Positions 28,970 through 35,559 of a stretch of DNA of 64,000 nucleotides are shown here, piece after piece; positions within the stretch are counted from its first letter, which is position 1, and each line of letters starts with the position of its first letter. Origin of the DNA: Anolis sagrei (lineage: Eukaryota > Chordata > Lepidosauria > Squamata > Anolidae); assembly GCF_037176765.1 (NCBI RefSeq), contig NC_090023.1, positions 26,237,366 through 26,301,365 on the forward strand. The letters run 5' to 3'. A program made the translations under genes and the position numbers. The notes beneath the pieces are model-generated. The model saw only the letters and a program-made list of their open reading frames with translations. It ran no database searches and was not told the DNA's origin.

Positions 28970-31924
28970 TGTGTATTGGCATATTCTCTGTTCCTAATAG
29001 TTCAGAGTCACCTGGAAATCAGTCTAAGAGCTGAAAAACAATTGCCAATTATTTTAAGAAAAGAAATGGTTACCATTTCTTTTCTTAAAAGATATAAACA
29101 TTGAGGCCTTCGGGGGGGGGGGGGGGGCGTCTGGTCCATCCTTCCAGAAACCAATTGCCGACCATCACCTTTTCATCGGACCCAAAGACTGTGAAACAAC
29201 CTGCAGAAGTGGTCTGACAGCTAGATCAGCTGTTAGAATTTAAGTCACAACTGAAGACCTATCTTTTCTGACAGGTCTACCCAGTTGGTTTTAAACTGTA
29301 AATTTTAACCTGACATTTTATTAGTATTGGTATCTTTGTTTTGTTCATTTTAATACATGTATTTTAATAGTACTACATTGTATCTATGTGTTTCAACAAT
29401 GTTGTTTACCTGCCTAATAGCCATGAGGAGAGGTGGGTACATTTTTACAAAATTATTAAATACAAATCCTTAGTGGCTAGGACAATCCTGCTTACTAGCT
29501 CATAACTGCTGAACAAAATACCAGCTTTGCACTTAACATTTCCTGAATTTCAAACAAAGATTAGGACGATATCGTATTATCTCTTGTCAAAAGAAACAAC
29601 CGTCACCAATCAAAGCTGCTGTTTCTACACAATACAAATTAACACACAACTCTGATCACTATTGCAAAAAGGGAATAGGAAGTATCAGTGTGACGCTTAA
29701 AAGAAGCTAAAATCCACAAATGTCAATGTTCTCTACTAAGTCTGACAATTTGGTTTGGACCACTTTAAATCAGGCATGGGAAAATTTTGGCCCTCCTGGT
29801 GGGCCAGAGTTTGCCCATACATGATTTAAATCATACTACCACAAATATTGTGTATAAATTCACTTAGGGGCTGTATGTATATTGTAATTATTTTTGTGTT
29901 TAGATTCCAAGATATCTACAAAACATTCCAAAACCTAACATGCCTCTGGCAGCCGGACATGTTGTTCAAGAAGAGATATTCAACTGACACACCCAGTGAG
30001 TCTAAAATGGGGAAAGGAGCTACAAGGAGCCATGCCCTTCTCCTCACAGGACACATCCACGTCAAGCATTTAATGCAGTTTAAAACCGGTATTGAAAAAA
30101 TCAGCTTTGCTGTGCAGATTACACAGAAAATCCTGGCAGGATAGGATAATATACAAACCGCAGAATACTGGTGTTCATGGAGAGCTTCCTTTCTAGCACT
30201 TTTGTGGAGTAGTTGAGCCCCTTCCACACAGTTGAATAAAATCTCACATTATCTGCTTTGAACTGGAATATATGGCAACGTGGACTCAGATAACCCAGGG
30301 CCCTTCCACACAACCATATCACCTAGAATATCAAGGCAGAAAATCCCACAATATCTGCTTTGAACTGAGTTATCTGAGTCCAAACTCAGATGTGGGTTTT
30401 TCTGCCTTGATATTCTGGGATATAAGGCTGTGTAGAAGGGCCCTCAGATAACCCAGGGCCCTTCCAACCAGCCAGATAACCCAGTATATTAAGGCGGAAA
30501 ATCCCACAGTATTTGCTTTGAACTGTGGCCCCACCTACACTAATTTAACTGCTTTGATCTGGATTATATGGCAGTGTAGAATCATATAACCCAGTTCAAA
30601 GCAGATAATGTGGATTATCTGTTTTGATAATCTGGATTATGTGGCAGTGTAGAAGAGCCCTGGGTTACCTGAGACCACACTGGGCCCTTCCACACCGTCC
30701 TATAGCCCAGAATATCAAGGAAGAAAATCCCACAGTATCTGCTTAGAACCGGGTTATCTGAGTCCACACTCAGGTAATGTGGGATTTCCTGCCCTGATAT
30801 TCTGGGATATAGGGCTGAGTTGAAGCGCCCATTGCCATATATTCCAGTTCAAAGCAGATAATACAGGCTTTTATTCAGCTGTGTGGAAGGGGTCTCCAGT
30901 TCAGAGCACATATTTGTTGTTGTTCATTCGTCTCCGACTCTTCGTGACCTCATGGACCAGCCCACACCAGAGCTCCCTGTCGGCCGTCACCACCCCCAGC
31001 TCCTTCAAGGTCAGTCCAGTCACTTCAAGGATGCCATCCATCCATCTTGCCCTTTGTCGGCCCCTCTTTCTTTTGCCTTCCACTTTCCCCAGCATCATTG
31101 TCTTCTCTAGGCTTTGCTGTCTCCTCATGATGTGGCCAAAGTACTTCAACTTTGTCTCTATATAGTGGGACTGTAATAATAATAAATAATAATTTGATAA
31201 TCTGGATTATGTGGCAGTGTAGAAGGGCCCTGGGTTACCTGAGTCCACGCTGCCACATATTCCAGTTCAGAGCAGATATTGTGGGATTCAGTTCTTGTGG
31301 GTTTTTTCGGGCTATATGGACATGTTCTAGAGGCATTTCTCCTGACGTTTCGCCTGCATCTATGGCAAGCTTCCTCAGAGGTGAGGTCTGCTGGAGCTGG
31401 GAAAAAAGGGGTTTATATATCTGTGGAATGACCAGGGTGAGACAAAGGGCTTTTGTAAGTTGGGCTAGGTGTGAATCTTTCAACTGACCACCTTGATTAG
31501 CATACAATGGGCTGGTCAGTTGAAAGATTCACACCTAGCCCAACTTACAAAAGCCCTTTGTCTCACCCTGGTCATTCCACAGATATATAAACCCCTTTTT
31601 TCCCAGCTCCAGCAGACCTCACCTCTGAGGAAGCTTGCCATAGACGCAGGCGAAACGTCAGGAGAAATGCCTCTAGAACATGGCCATATAGCCCGAAAAA
31701 ACCCACAAGAACTGAGTGATTCCGGCCATGAAAGCCTTCGACAATATATTGTGGGATTGTCTGCTTTGATATTCTAGGCTATATATCTGTTTGGCAGGGC
31801 CCTTGGTTGCTTGGCCGCCGCAGTCTGAACCTCGCCTCGAACCGCATTAAATGGCCAGTGTAGATGGGCCCAGAACCGCTCCCTTACCGAGGACCAACCG
31901 GGCGACGTCTGACGGCAGCAACAT
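6231..31924 (-). CDS. NPAT: NPAT, nuclear protein co-activator of histone transcription (complete, 18 coding exons)
   Basis: NPAT is the cyclin E-CDK2 substrate that gathers at histone locus bodies and activates replication-dependent histone genes. Minus-strand coding exons in order: 31888-31924, 27741-27859, 27360-27420, 25353-25425, 23765-23805, 22874-23095, 21251-21329, 20859-21003, 19367-19458, 19199-19286, 18390-18486, 16873-17001, 15046-16638, 12562-12677, 12368-12470, 12077-12134, 7837-8947, 6231-6308. Phases agree throughout; total 4242 bases, 1413 residues against 1427 recalled for human. The N-terminal LisH segment (MLLPSDVARLVLGYLQQE) is intact, and the protein ends FLLSLHYDE. The SP dipeptides of human S775/S779 are kept as SSPAKSPAK and the T1270 region as VPRTPSG. 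It is head-to-head with ATM and tail-to-tail with ACAT1. Confidence 0.97.
6545..6930 (+). mobile_element. hAT-like fragment and shared repeat segment
   Basis: Starts like a hAT end (TTGGTTCCCAACCTGTGG) and contains a poly-A stretch. 6850-6918 is repeated at 37138-37205 in ATM intron 3, so this is an interspersed family. Full ends are not found. Confidence 0.45.
6936..7595 (+). mobile_element. hAT-type nonautonomous element, 3' end degraded
   Basis: Begins CAGTGTTTCTCAACC and has two internal modules about 285 bases apart (GTTGTAGTTACTGAGATT at 7173 and its relative at 7461). Same family as 17330-18200, but the right terminus is not recognisable. Confidence 0.7.
7837..8947 (-). CDS. NPAT: NPAT exon 17, large C-terminal exon (1111 bases)
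   Basis: 370 codons. Landmarks: HRRVLCFD, TANKENELE, VLHDIQRQSPASKL, DLPVPRTPSG (human T1270 CDK site), VPPATPDLPACSP, MAAHTLMILSRAAIARTS and a basic end PIKKKKVK. Acceptor TGTTAG, donor GTAAGA. The human SATPLKDNTQ context reads TSTALKDNTQ here, so that TP dipeptide is absent. Confidence 0.96.
9005..10420 (-). mobile_element. L2-like LINE 3' part, interrupted by L1
   Basis: The tail at 9005-9225 (TATTTATTTATCTATTTACT and CTCACCCC on the plus strand) continues after the inserted L1 from 9828. Its minus-strand reading frame near 10116-10330 encodes [20 protein letters not shown], the conserved end of L2/CR1-type reverse-transcriptase ORFs. Confidence 0.65.
9226..9810 (+). mobile_element. L1 LINE 3' fragment with 17-base target duplication
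   Basis: ORF2 C-terminus at 9244-9516 (KYWKIIHEESQKILRMTFP, STAVRISYAKLWKIDKIPD) followed by a 3' UTR to 9810. Exact AAGATCACATTAAACAT copies flank it at 9209-9225 and 9811-9827. A T-run precedes the coding remnant. Confidence 0.8.
10741..11155 (-). mobile_element. L2-like LINE 3' end
   Basis: Plus strand reads TATTTATTTATTTGTGGTAT then CCCAAGGGGGACTCAGGGC, the reversed tail seen in at least six other copies here, ending in the reading-frame region at about 11150. Confidence 0.6.
11383..11775 (+). repeat. ~390-base repeat, copy 1, possible solo-LTR fossil
   Basis: Shares its full length with 18607-18985. It contains a polyadenylation-like stretch before TTTTGTGATTTTTT, which suggests an LTR, but no internal region or primer site is seen. 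The family is unknown. Confidence 0.45.
12077..12134 (-). CDS. NPAT: NPAT exon 16 (58 bases)
   Basis: Encodes GKLVLSGSEPLNCPGSRAQ between acceptor TTCTAG and donor GTTAGT. It was placed because exons 15 and 17 cannot join in phase without a 3n+1 exon. It has exactly that length and resembles human GKQVNNLVDSSGHSVGCHAQ. Confidence 0.82.
12368..12470 (-). CDS. NPAT: NPAT exon 15
   Basis: Encodes ILHLPIQTSLGSGG then IPKLPLPPKSQRIPRNKSNA; acceptor TCCAAG, donor GTAAGC. It corresponds to human VLHMPL...PPKSQK. Confidence 0.9.
12562..12677 (-). CDS. NPAT: NPAT exon 14
   Basis: Encodes SAIIIASPVQPVLQGMVGMI then PVSIMGQAG, almost identical to human. Acceptor TTTTAG, donor GTAAAA. Confidence 0.95.
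12738..12876 (+). mobile_element. 5S rRNA-derived SINE relic
   Basis: The segment from TGTTATGCCCTTCAGATCAG to CTACCAGGGAACCATC tracks the vertebrate 5S rRNA order (GATCTCGTCTGATCTCGG ... GGGAGACCGCCTGGGAA), as in AmnSINE-type elements. Diverged. Confidence 0.45.
12955..13055 (+). mobile_element. Half of a GGGTGCATCTACACTG palindromic MITE
   Basis: Ends GGCAGTGTAGATGCACCC; related to the whole element at 59642-59865. Confidence 0.5.
13162..13996 (+). mobile_element. TATACTCGAG-type MITE, copy 1, with CR1 inserted
   Basis: Termini TATATACTTGAGTATAAGCC and GCGTATACTTGAGTATATA are inverted repeats. The interior holds an AAT-rich microsatellite (13685-13915) and a CR1 tail at about 13368-13605. 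Related copies are at 19633-20330 and 33590-34065. Confidence 0.7.
13368..13605 (-). mobile_element. CR1 LINE 3' end
   Basis: Plus strand begins CAGAATCATAGAGTTGGAAG and continues CATCCAGTCCAACCCC, the reversed CR1 3' UTR common to birds and reptiles. It interrupts the surrounding MITE. Confidence 0.8.
14011..14225. mobile_element. Palindromic MITE carrying a 25-base NPAT exon copy
   Basis: Begins GGTTCATCTACACTGTGG and includes CATGGGAGTTGTAG and ACCATAGCAGTTAAA, like the family member at 59642-59865. Between its halves, 14108-14132 equals NPAT exon 13 at 15172-15196. Confidence 0.6.
14306..14349. repeat. (CA)n microsatellite
   Basis: Two CA runs split by ATATA in NPAT intron 13. Confidence 0.93.
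14509..14683 (+). mobile_element. SINE/LINE 3' tail fragment
   Basis: GGCTGGAATCAAGCACAAC to GGGCGGAATATAAATACTG then (AAAT)n. It matches the tail of the composite SINE at 61600-62046. Confidence 0.5.
15046..16638 (-). CDS. NPAT: NPAT exon 13, giant central exon (1593 bases)
   Basis: An unbroken 531-codon stretch, low-complexity and Ser/Thr/Glu-rich, typical of NPAT's disordered middle. Recognisable blocks are SIVSLKIIISDDPFLSSETE, the CDK-site block TIILSSPAKSPAK, GGFIQLMPATTTPF and SPNFPQG. Acceptor TTGTAG, donor GTAACT. A 25-base piece of this exon (15172-15196) recurs exactly at 14108-14132 in the downstream intron. Confidence 0.96.
16873..17001 (-). CDS. NPAT: NPAT exon 12
   Basis: Encodes KTKGSRNAIHGLSTQNGEVE, then AILVDEENLQALE and a tail ending KEL. 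Borders AACAG and GTAAGG. Confidence 0.88.
17330..18200 (-). mobile_element. hAT-type nonautonomous element, complete, exact 8-base target duplication
   Basis: 871 bases from CAGTGTTTCCCAACC to GTTGAGAAACACTG. GACTAAAG occurs at 17322-17329 and again at 18201-18208. Two internal modules repeat about 278 bases apart (AATCCCAGCAACTACAACTC near 17650 and 17928). It is the reverse orientation of 6936-7595. Confidence 0.88.
18390..18486 (-). CDS. NPAT: NPAT exon 11
   Basis: Encodes GEIHMTEEAIQEILEQTESD then PAFQGLFDVFDF plus one base. The acceptor TAGCAG is another NAGNAG site: the upstream AG would insert one glutamine. Donor GTATGA. Confidence 0.93.
18607..18985 (+). repeat. ~390-base repeat, copy 2, possible solo-LTR fossil
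   Basis: Second copy of the 11383-11775 unit in the same orientation, with AATAAA inside TTGTAAATAAACC. Family unassigned. Confidence 0.45.
18995..19135 (-). mobile_element. tRNA-derived SINE relic (MIR-like core)
   Basis: GTGTGACTTGCACAAGGTGA then CCCAGT and CTACACCACACTGCC resemble the core and reversed head of MIR/ACA-type SINEs. Confidence 0.45.
19199..19286 (-). CDS. NPAT: NPAT exon 10
   Basis: Encodes DGNISQVVKQAESGPAIQES then SIDEFLNLQ; acceptor TTTCAG, donor GTAAAC. Confidence 0.92.
19367..19458 (-). CDS. NPAT: NPAT exon 9, conserved helix
   Basis: Encodes QMIIENAREKILSNKCLQEK then LAENINKFLG; acceptor TTCTAG, donor GTAACA. Strongly conserved with human. Confidence 0.94.
19633..20330 (+). 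mobile_element. TATACTCGAG-type MITE, copy 2
   Basis: Termini CCATATATACTGGAGTATAAG and CTTATACTTGAGTATATGG are inverted repeats. It contains an expanded AAT/TAG microsatellite and a 13-base G run at 20271-20283. Confidence 0.7.
20859..21003 (-). CDS. NPAT: NPAT exon 8, acidic Ser/Glu-rich segment
   Basis: Encodes DSQKKKTLVSSESQSS, then about 30 residues rich in E, S and Q (PEEESSPMEEESEQ), ending MDGGLP. Borders are TTTCAG and GTAAGA and phase fits. The second half does not resemble the recalled human segment (IRNFQDPNAFAVEK), so it is either rapidly diverged or a lineage-specific exon. Confidence 0.83.
21251..21329 (-). CDS. NPAT: NPAT exon 7
   Basis: Encodes ADSLNLVSTFQERKLPSAVM then SPVKRK. 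The acceptor reads AAGCAG, a tandem NAGNAG site that could add or drop one codon. Donor GTAAGT. Confidence 0.87.
21842..22410 (+). mobile_element. LINE ORF C-terminal fragment
   Basis: A 174-residue open frame at 21871-22395 reads LRWTCHVVRMPDHHLLKQLL and EKRFKDGLKANLKNSGMD, the C-terminal end of a non-LTR retrotransposon polyprotein, ending with a Cys/His-rich piece (CPHRGRRCRSRIGLHNYLQTH). The clade is uncertain. Confidence 0.65.
22874..23095 (-). CDS. NPAT: NPAT exon 6
   Basis: Begins RTRCAIADMKKQK (human RTRTGIAEIKRQR), then a fast-evolving Ser/Thr/Pro-rich stretch ending QVQESHVN. Acceptor TTTTAG, donor GTAAGT. Confidence 0.9.
23765..23805 (-). CDS. NPAT: NPAT exon 5 (41 bases)
   Basis: Encodes SMQMSSGFAAHQR between acceptor TCATAG and donor GTATGT. 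Human reads SMQSSPRFAGSQR at this place. The phase fits both neighbours. Confidence 0.88.
24835..25013 (+). mobile_element. L2-like LINE 3' end
   Basis: GCCGCCCTGAGTCC then GTGAGAAGGGTGGGGTGCAAG and an AAAT-rich tail. Confidence 0.55.
25353..25425 (-). CDS. NPAT: NPAT exon 4
   Basis: Encodes ASNDVPAMMSSLWKKLDY then TLSQI; acceptor AAAAG, donor GTAATT. The acceptor has a weak, purine-rich upstream run. Confidence 0.9.
25738..26056 (+). mobile_element. Sauria SINE with BovB-type tail
   Basis: tRNA-like head GGAGCCGCTGGTGGTGTAGC with box B GGTTCGAATC near 25793, ending GAGTCAGACATG and ACCTTTACCTTTACC. Lies in NPAT intron 3. Confidence 0.85.
26060..27359. other. NPAT intron 3, mostly unique
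   Basis: Apart from the 26755 SINE relic nothing is recognised. The phrase CTTTTAATATACCTTGATATT near 26400 echoes 25640, suggesting a local duplication. Confidence 0.35.
26755..26935 (-). mobile_element. 5S/Deu-domain SINE relic (AmnSINE-like)
   Basis: GTGCCTTCAAGTCACC (Deu-type core) is followed by TCTCATCCAAGAACTAG and ACCCTGCTTAGCATC, the reverse complement of the 5S rRNA promoter region. Confidence 0.5.
27360..27420 (-). CDS. NPAT: NPAT exon 3
   Basis: Encodes SLFGKNLITILNEYIAMKSK plus one base; acceptor CCTCAG, donor GTAAGT. Nearly identical to the human segment. Confidence 0.94.
27741..27859 (-). CDS. NPAT: NPAT exon 2, rest of LisH domain
   Basis: Acceptor TTGCAG, donor GTATGT. Encodes YLQQERLLATCRAFILESS followed by DLKEYAEHC, the second LisH helix region needed for histone activation in the human protein. 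Confidence 0.95.
27860..28499. other. NPAT intron 1, no recognised feature
   Basis: AT-rich unique sequence. Confidence 0.4.
28500..28880. repeat. Unclassified purine-rich repeat-like segment
   Basis: Many short GACAGTTGA-like and GAGTTGTATAG-like direct repeats. It could be a diverged retroelement end, but no family is recognised. Confidence 0.25.
29125..29465 (+). mobile_element. L2-like LINE 3' end
   Basis: ACTGAAGACCTATCTTTTCT (end of the ORF), then a 3' UTR with TTTTAATACATGTATTTTAA and GAGGAGAGGTGGGTAC. Preceded by a 16-base G run at 29112-29127. Confidence 0.5.
30215..30900. mobile_element. Cluster of palindromic MITEs (GGGCCCTTCCACAC family)
   Basis: At least five inverted modules with CTTCCACAC termini and alternating GCAGATAATGTGG / ATATCTGCTTTGAACTG cores, apparently nested. 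All lie in NPAT intron 1. Confidence 0.6.
30905..31160 (-). mobile_element. RTE-BovB LINE 3' end
   Basis: Minus-strand frame MKYFGHIMRRQQSLEKTMML, then [16 protein letters not shown] and LVHEVTKSRRRM, the BovB ORF C-terminus. Plus strand shows TCCGACTCTTCGTGACCTCA. Confidence 0.75.
31289..31745. mobile_element. Penelope-like insertion: palindrome with 202-base arms and 13-base target duplication
   Basis: Arms 31289-31490 and 31513-31714 are reverse complements with about two differences, around a 22-base centre; 31715-31745 is a one-sided extension. ATATTGTGGGATT flanks it at 31276-31288 and 31746-31758, interrupting a MITE. The same units flank the GIY-YIG fragment at 49278-50150. Looks young. 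Confidence 0.8.
31888..31924 (-). CDS. NPAT: NPAT exon 1, start codon and LisH start
   Basis: ATG (complement of 31922-31924) opens MLLPSDVARLVL plus one base, then donor GTAAGG. The start matches the conserved vertebrate N-terminus and sits in CpG-rich DNA. Confidence 0.94.
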
Positions 31925-32271
31925 GGCGAGGAGGAAGGGGAAAAGGAAGCCCCCCTCCTCCTCAAACGGGGGCGGAAACAACCAACACTTTCCCTTTTCC
32001 CGGCTCCTTCTGGGCCCGGCAATCGAGAAAAAGGCGCCCAAAATAGTCTTCAGTTACTTCAGCTTCCCCCTCCTCCTCCTCCGCCCAATGACTTCCGGGA
32101 GCAGAAACGACAACAATCAGGATTCCGCTTCCGGTGTGGGCGGAGCCAGGAGGGAAACGCGGGAAAGAAGGAGAGGCCACGCCCCCTTCGCTCCCCTTCT
32201 GACGCCCCTCCCAGGCGGAAGGCTGCGCGCGCACCTCACGTCGAATGTGGAGCCGGGAAAAGAAGCCTCAG
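31925..32271. promoter_or_regulatory. Divergent NPAT/ATM promoter (CpG island)
   Basis: GC- and CpG-rich block between the NPAT ATG and the presumed ATM first exon, unlike the AT-rich surroundings. No TATA box is seen. Sites visible: CCAAT at 32085-32089, ETS-type ACTTCCGG at 32091-32098, a second CTTCCGG at 32128-32134, a GC box GGGCGG at 32138-32143 and CCACGCCCCC at 32177-32186. Mammalian ATM and NPAT are known to share a bidirectional promoter, and this arrangement matches. The individual sites are motif reads only. Confidence 0.85.
32187..32271 (+). other. ATM: Probable ATM noncoding first exon
   Basis: The CpG island ends in CTCAG followed by GTCAGT at 32272, a fair donor for an ATM 5' UTR exon that would splice to 36275. 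The 5' limit is a guess because no transcript evidence is available. Confidence 0.4.
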
Positions 32272-32477
32272 GTCAGTCAGAAGGAATGCAACCTGGCCTC
32301 ACTTTCTTCACTGCCAGGCATGGGCCAACTTGGGCCTTCCAGGTGATTTGGACTCCAACTCCCACCATTGCCTAGCCTTTGAGCCATGGCAGTGAATGAA
32401 ATGGGGCGTCCCAACTGCATTAAGGCTGTGGGATCCTGGGATTTATAGTTTGGTGAGGCCTTGCAAGCAGAGGCCTT

Positions 32478-32600
32478 GCAAATCTTTATTTTGTATACCC
32501 TGTCACCATCTCCCCAAAAGGGACTCATGGCAGCTTATTTGCTGGGCCAAACACAGAGACAACAACAAAGTTTACCAACTGAAACATAATTAAAAACATA
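32478..32600 (-). mobile_element. L2-like LINE tail fragment
   Basis: CTTTATTTTGTATACCCTG and CCAAAAGGGACTCATGGCAG resemble other reversed LINE tails in the window. Confidence 0.45.
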
Positions 32601-33129
32601 GTAACATATCACCACTACGATTCCTATTGATGATATGGCACCCAGGCATAGCAATTCTGCATCAATTCTACAATGTTTTCCTCCTCCATCTCTTCCTCCT
32701 CCGCCTATCCATCCTCATGCTTGTTGTTCTGGAACAGCTGTTCCAGGAGCTCCAATTTTATTTGCTTTGAATTAAATGTTGGTTTGCAATCCCAGGCTTG
32801 GGATTTTGCAGCAGGGTGGCTTCCTGTTACGTTTGCAATCATAGGGCAAGCCACTAGTCTATTATAGTTACGATCCCTGGTCCTGCCCCTCTCTGGGTTT
32901 TTTGGAGGGAAGGGGCCATCTTTCAGTTAGTCTCAGCAAAGGAAGTCAATGCAGAGGGTGTATACAGACATCCTCCTGTGCAAAGGCTTCGTCCCTTAAG
33001 ACTTTCTGGGGGAGAACAGTCTTGAGAGCCTCTGAAGATTCCCAAAGGTTCCAGGGAAACAGCCTTACAGCCCTGAAGAATTCCGGGGGGAATAACAGCT
33101 CTAACCATCAAAGCAGCTAAGTGACTACA

Positions 33130-33510
33130 GGCCTGTTGCTACGTCTGCTAGGTTCTGAGACGCAGTTCAGCCGGTAGTATATTCAAATAAGTCAGGTTTA
33201 GGTTCACAGCAGCCTGGGAGGAGCTAGAAAGGGGAATTTTCCTTTGAACAAGGTTTTTGAAGATAGTGCCTGTTCCCTGTGAACAAGATTGCAAGAGCTA
33301 AGAGACTGTTTAGAAAACTTTACAATTCCTGTTTGTTCATCAATAAAAGACTGTTATATTTAAGCTCAAGCCTCATAAAGACTGTTTAATAAGGGAAATT
33401 TACCAAAGGCTTCTTTTCGGGGCCCCTGGCTTCCCGCTGGATCCAAGCCATACATCCTCTCTTAAAGGCACTTCATTTCAGGTCCAGTGGCGACAGAACA
33501 CTTGTCATAT
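33130..33510 (+). mobile_element. Possible LTR-retrotransposon LTR fossil
   Basis: A stretch with a polyadenylation-like AATAAA at 33341-33346 and, beyond its end, CCAGTGGCGACAGAACAC, which resembles a primer-binding region. No coding part follows. Old and broken; the family is not certain. Confidence 0.35.
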
Positions 33511-33589
33511 TGGCCCTCACTTGCTTGACTTCTAATAATAGAAATAATAGTAATAATAATAATAATAACAACAACAAGAACTATTTACC

Positions 33590-34065
33590 GTATATACTCG
33601 AGTATAAGGCGACCCGAATATAAGCTGAGGCACCTGACTTTACCACAAAAACTGAGGTATAAGCTGAGGATGGGAAATGCAGGAGCTATGGGTCAGTTTC
33701 AAAATGAAAATAGATACTAATAAAATCACATTAATTGAAGCATCAGTAAGTTGAATGTTTATTAATATTTACATAAAACTGTAAGATAAGACTGTCCAAC
33801 TCTGATTTAAAAATTATTCTAACCTTCTTCAATGTACACGTGTTTACGTATCCTTCCAATAATAATAGAGTAAAATAATAAATGTAATAATAATAAAAAT
33901 AATAAAGTTGACCTATAAGTGTAATAATAATAATAAAGTAATATAATAAATAAATAATAATAAAGTAAAATAATAAATAACTTTGACTCGAGTATAAATT
34001 CAGGGGAGCTTTTTCAGCCTAAACAAAGGACTGAAAAACTAGTCTTATACTCGAGTATATACAGT
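33590..34065 (+). mobile_element. TATACTCGAG-type MITE, copy 3
   Basis: Termini CCGTATATACTCGAGTATAAG and CTTATACTCGAGTATATACAG. A shorter AAT microsatellite interior than the other copies, in ATM intron 1. Confidence 0.7.
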
Positions 34066-34249
34066 ATATCCTGCCCTATCTCCCCAAGAGGACTCAGGGT
34101 GGATTACAACAGATATCGGCAAACATTAAATGCCGTGAGAAACTGAACAAAGACAAAAATAACCACCCCCCCATCCCAAAAACAAATCTGCATCAAAAGT
34201 AATAACATTACTAGTAATATTATGTGCATTATATTTTATTTATTTTGTA

Positions 34250-34945
34250 TCAAAAGCATTGCATAAATTAATAAAAAAGTGATAAAAATAGAAGGAGTGT
34301 AGGCGGCTAAATACCTTTTGACCAAAAATGGGCAACAGCAATGGCAATGTCTGTAGCCTCCAACAATTCTTCCTTTGTACATGAGGCAGGGCATAGTGGA
34401 CAAGCATACAGATGCGGAGTTGTCTGTTCTGCTTCACAGCCACACAAGGTGTGGGATTCTTTTAGGTAGTGCCATTTTGCCAGGTTGTCTTTTGATCTGC
34501 CTACTCCACTTCTGAGTCTGTTCAGGGACTTCCAAGTTGCCCATTCTTAGTTTACCCCTGGAGAAAGACACTCGTGGGGGGCCATCCAGTTGGGATTTCC
34601 TGGTTTAGCTGTTCCTGGGGGGACGCCAAGAGGAGTGGTAGTTCGCATAAAGCTTTTCCTTGATTTGAGTCTACTGGGAGGAGGCTGGTAGCCATGTAGT
34701 GGGTGGCTTTCACAGTGTTCAACCTTATTTCTCTCACATTTAGCAGCAACTTCCCGTCGCACATGGGGGTGGGGGTGGGCAATACCAGCTAGCTTGTAAA
34801 GTTTATCCACAGGTGTAGGTTTAAGACATCCTGTGATTATTCTGCATGTTTTGTTCAATGCTATGTTCACCTGCTTTGCATGGGCAGACTTATGACACGG
34901 AAAGAGACTCCTCGAAGACTGAGTAAATACAGTTGGGCATCCCCC
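34250..34945 (-). mobile_element. LINE 3' part, possibly Vingi/Ingi-like
   Basis: Minus-strand frame 34547-35005 contains ALNKTCRIITGCLKPTPVDK then LYKLAGIAHPH, a C-terminal block seen after the reverse transcriptase in Ingi/Vingi and related LINEs. The clade is inferred from memory only. Confidence 0.5.
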
Positions 34946-35431
34946 AGGCAACATTTCTTGTAAATGGCTAATCTTTTCAAACCCAAAAGCATTGCTTTTA
35001 AACATTTGAATGTCTTATATAATATACAATTATCATATTATACAATGCATCCTATTACAATTCAGTCTGAGCCCTGCCACATGCACAATGGAGGACCTCC
35101 TTATAGGAACACCAGAGGGACTCCCAAGTGTCCAGGACATTTCATATAATGTCAAATTTTTAAATTTTGTGTTTTTTAAAATACATCACAACTGTGCGCT
35201 TGCTTCGCTCCTGATACGATAAATAAATCATATTATATTATTATATTGTACTATATTATTACACCACAATGTATGTGATACACTACCAGTACATTATACT
35301 GTTAGTATTATAGAATATATTGTACCATATCATAAGTTGTAGTATACACAATATACAATATATTACAACATTATTAGTATTACACCAGCACCATTACATT
35401 GCAGTGTTATTATTTCTATATAGTAATATAA

Positions 35432-35466
<35 letters not shown>

Positions 35467-35559
35467 CAACAAATTTTGAGCAAGCGTTTGGCTAATCAGC
35501 GCAATTGAACACAGAATGACGGTAAACTGAACATAGGAACGGCATAAGGATATGAGACT

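Noticed and set aside
31289-31745. CRISPR-like or regulatory inverted repeat
   Set aside because: The 13-base target duplication, and related units elsewhere, show it is a transposon insertion; no spacer array exists.
31851-32375. Long plus-strand open frame (174 codons) in the CpG island
   Set aside because: It overlaps the divergent promoter and NPAT exon 1 antisense. High GC content suppresses stop codons, and no family resemblance is seen.
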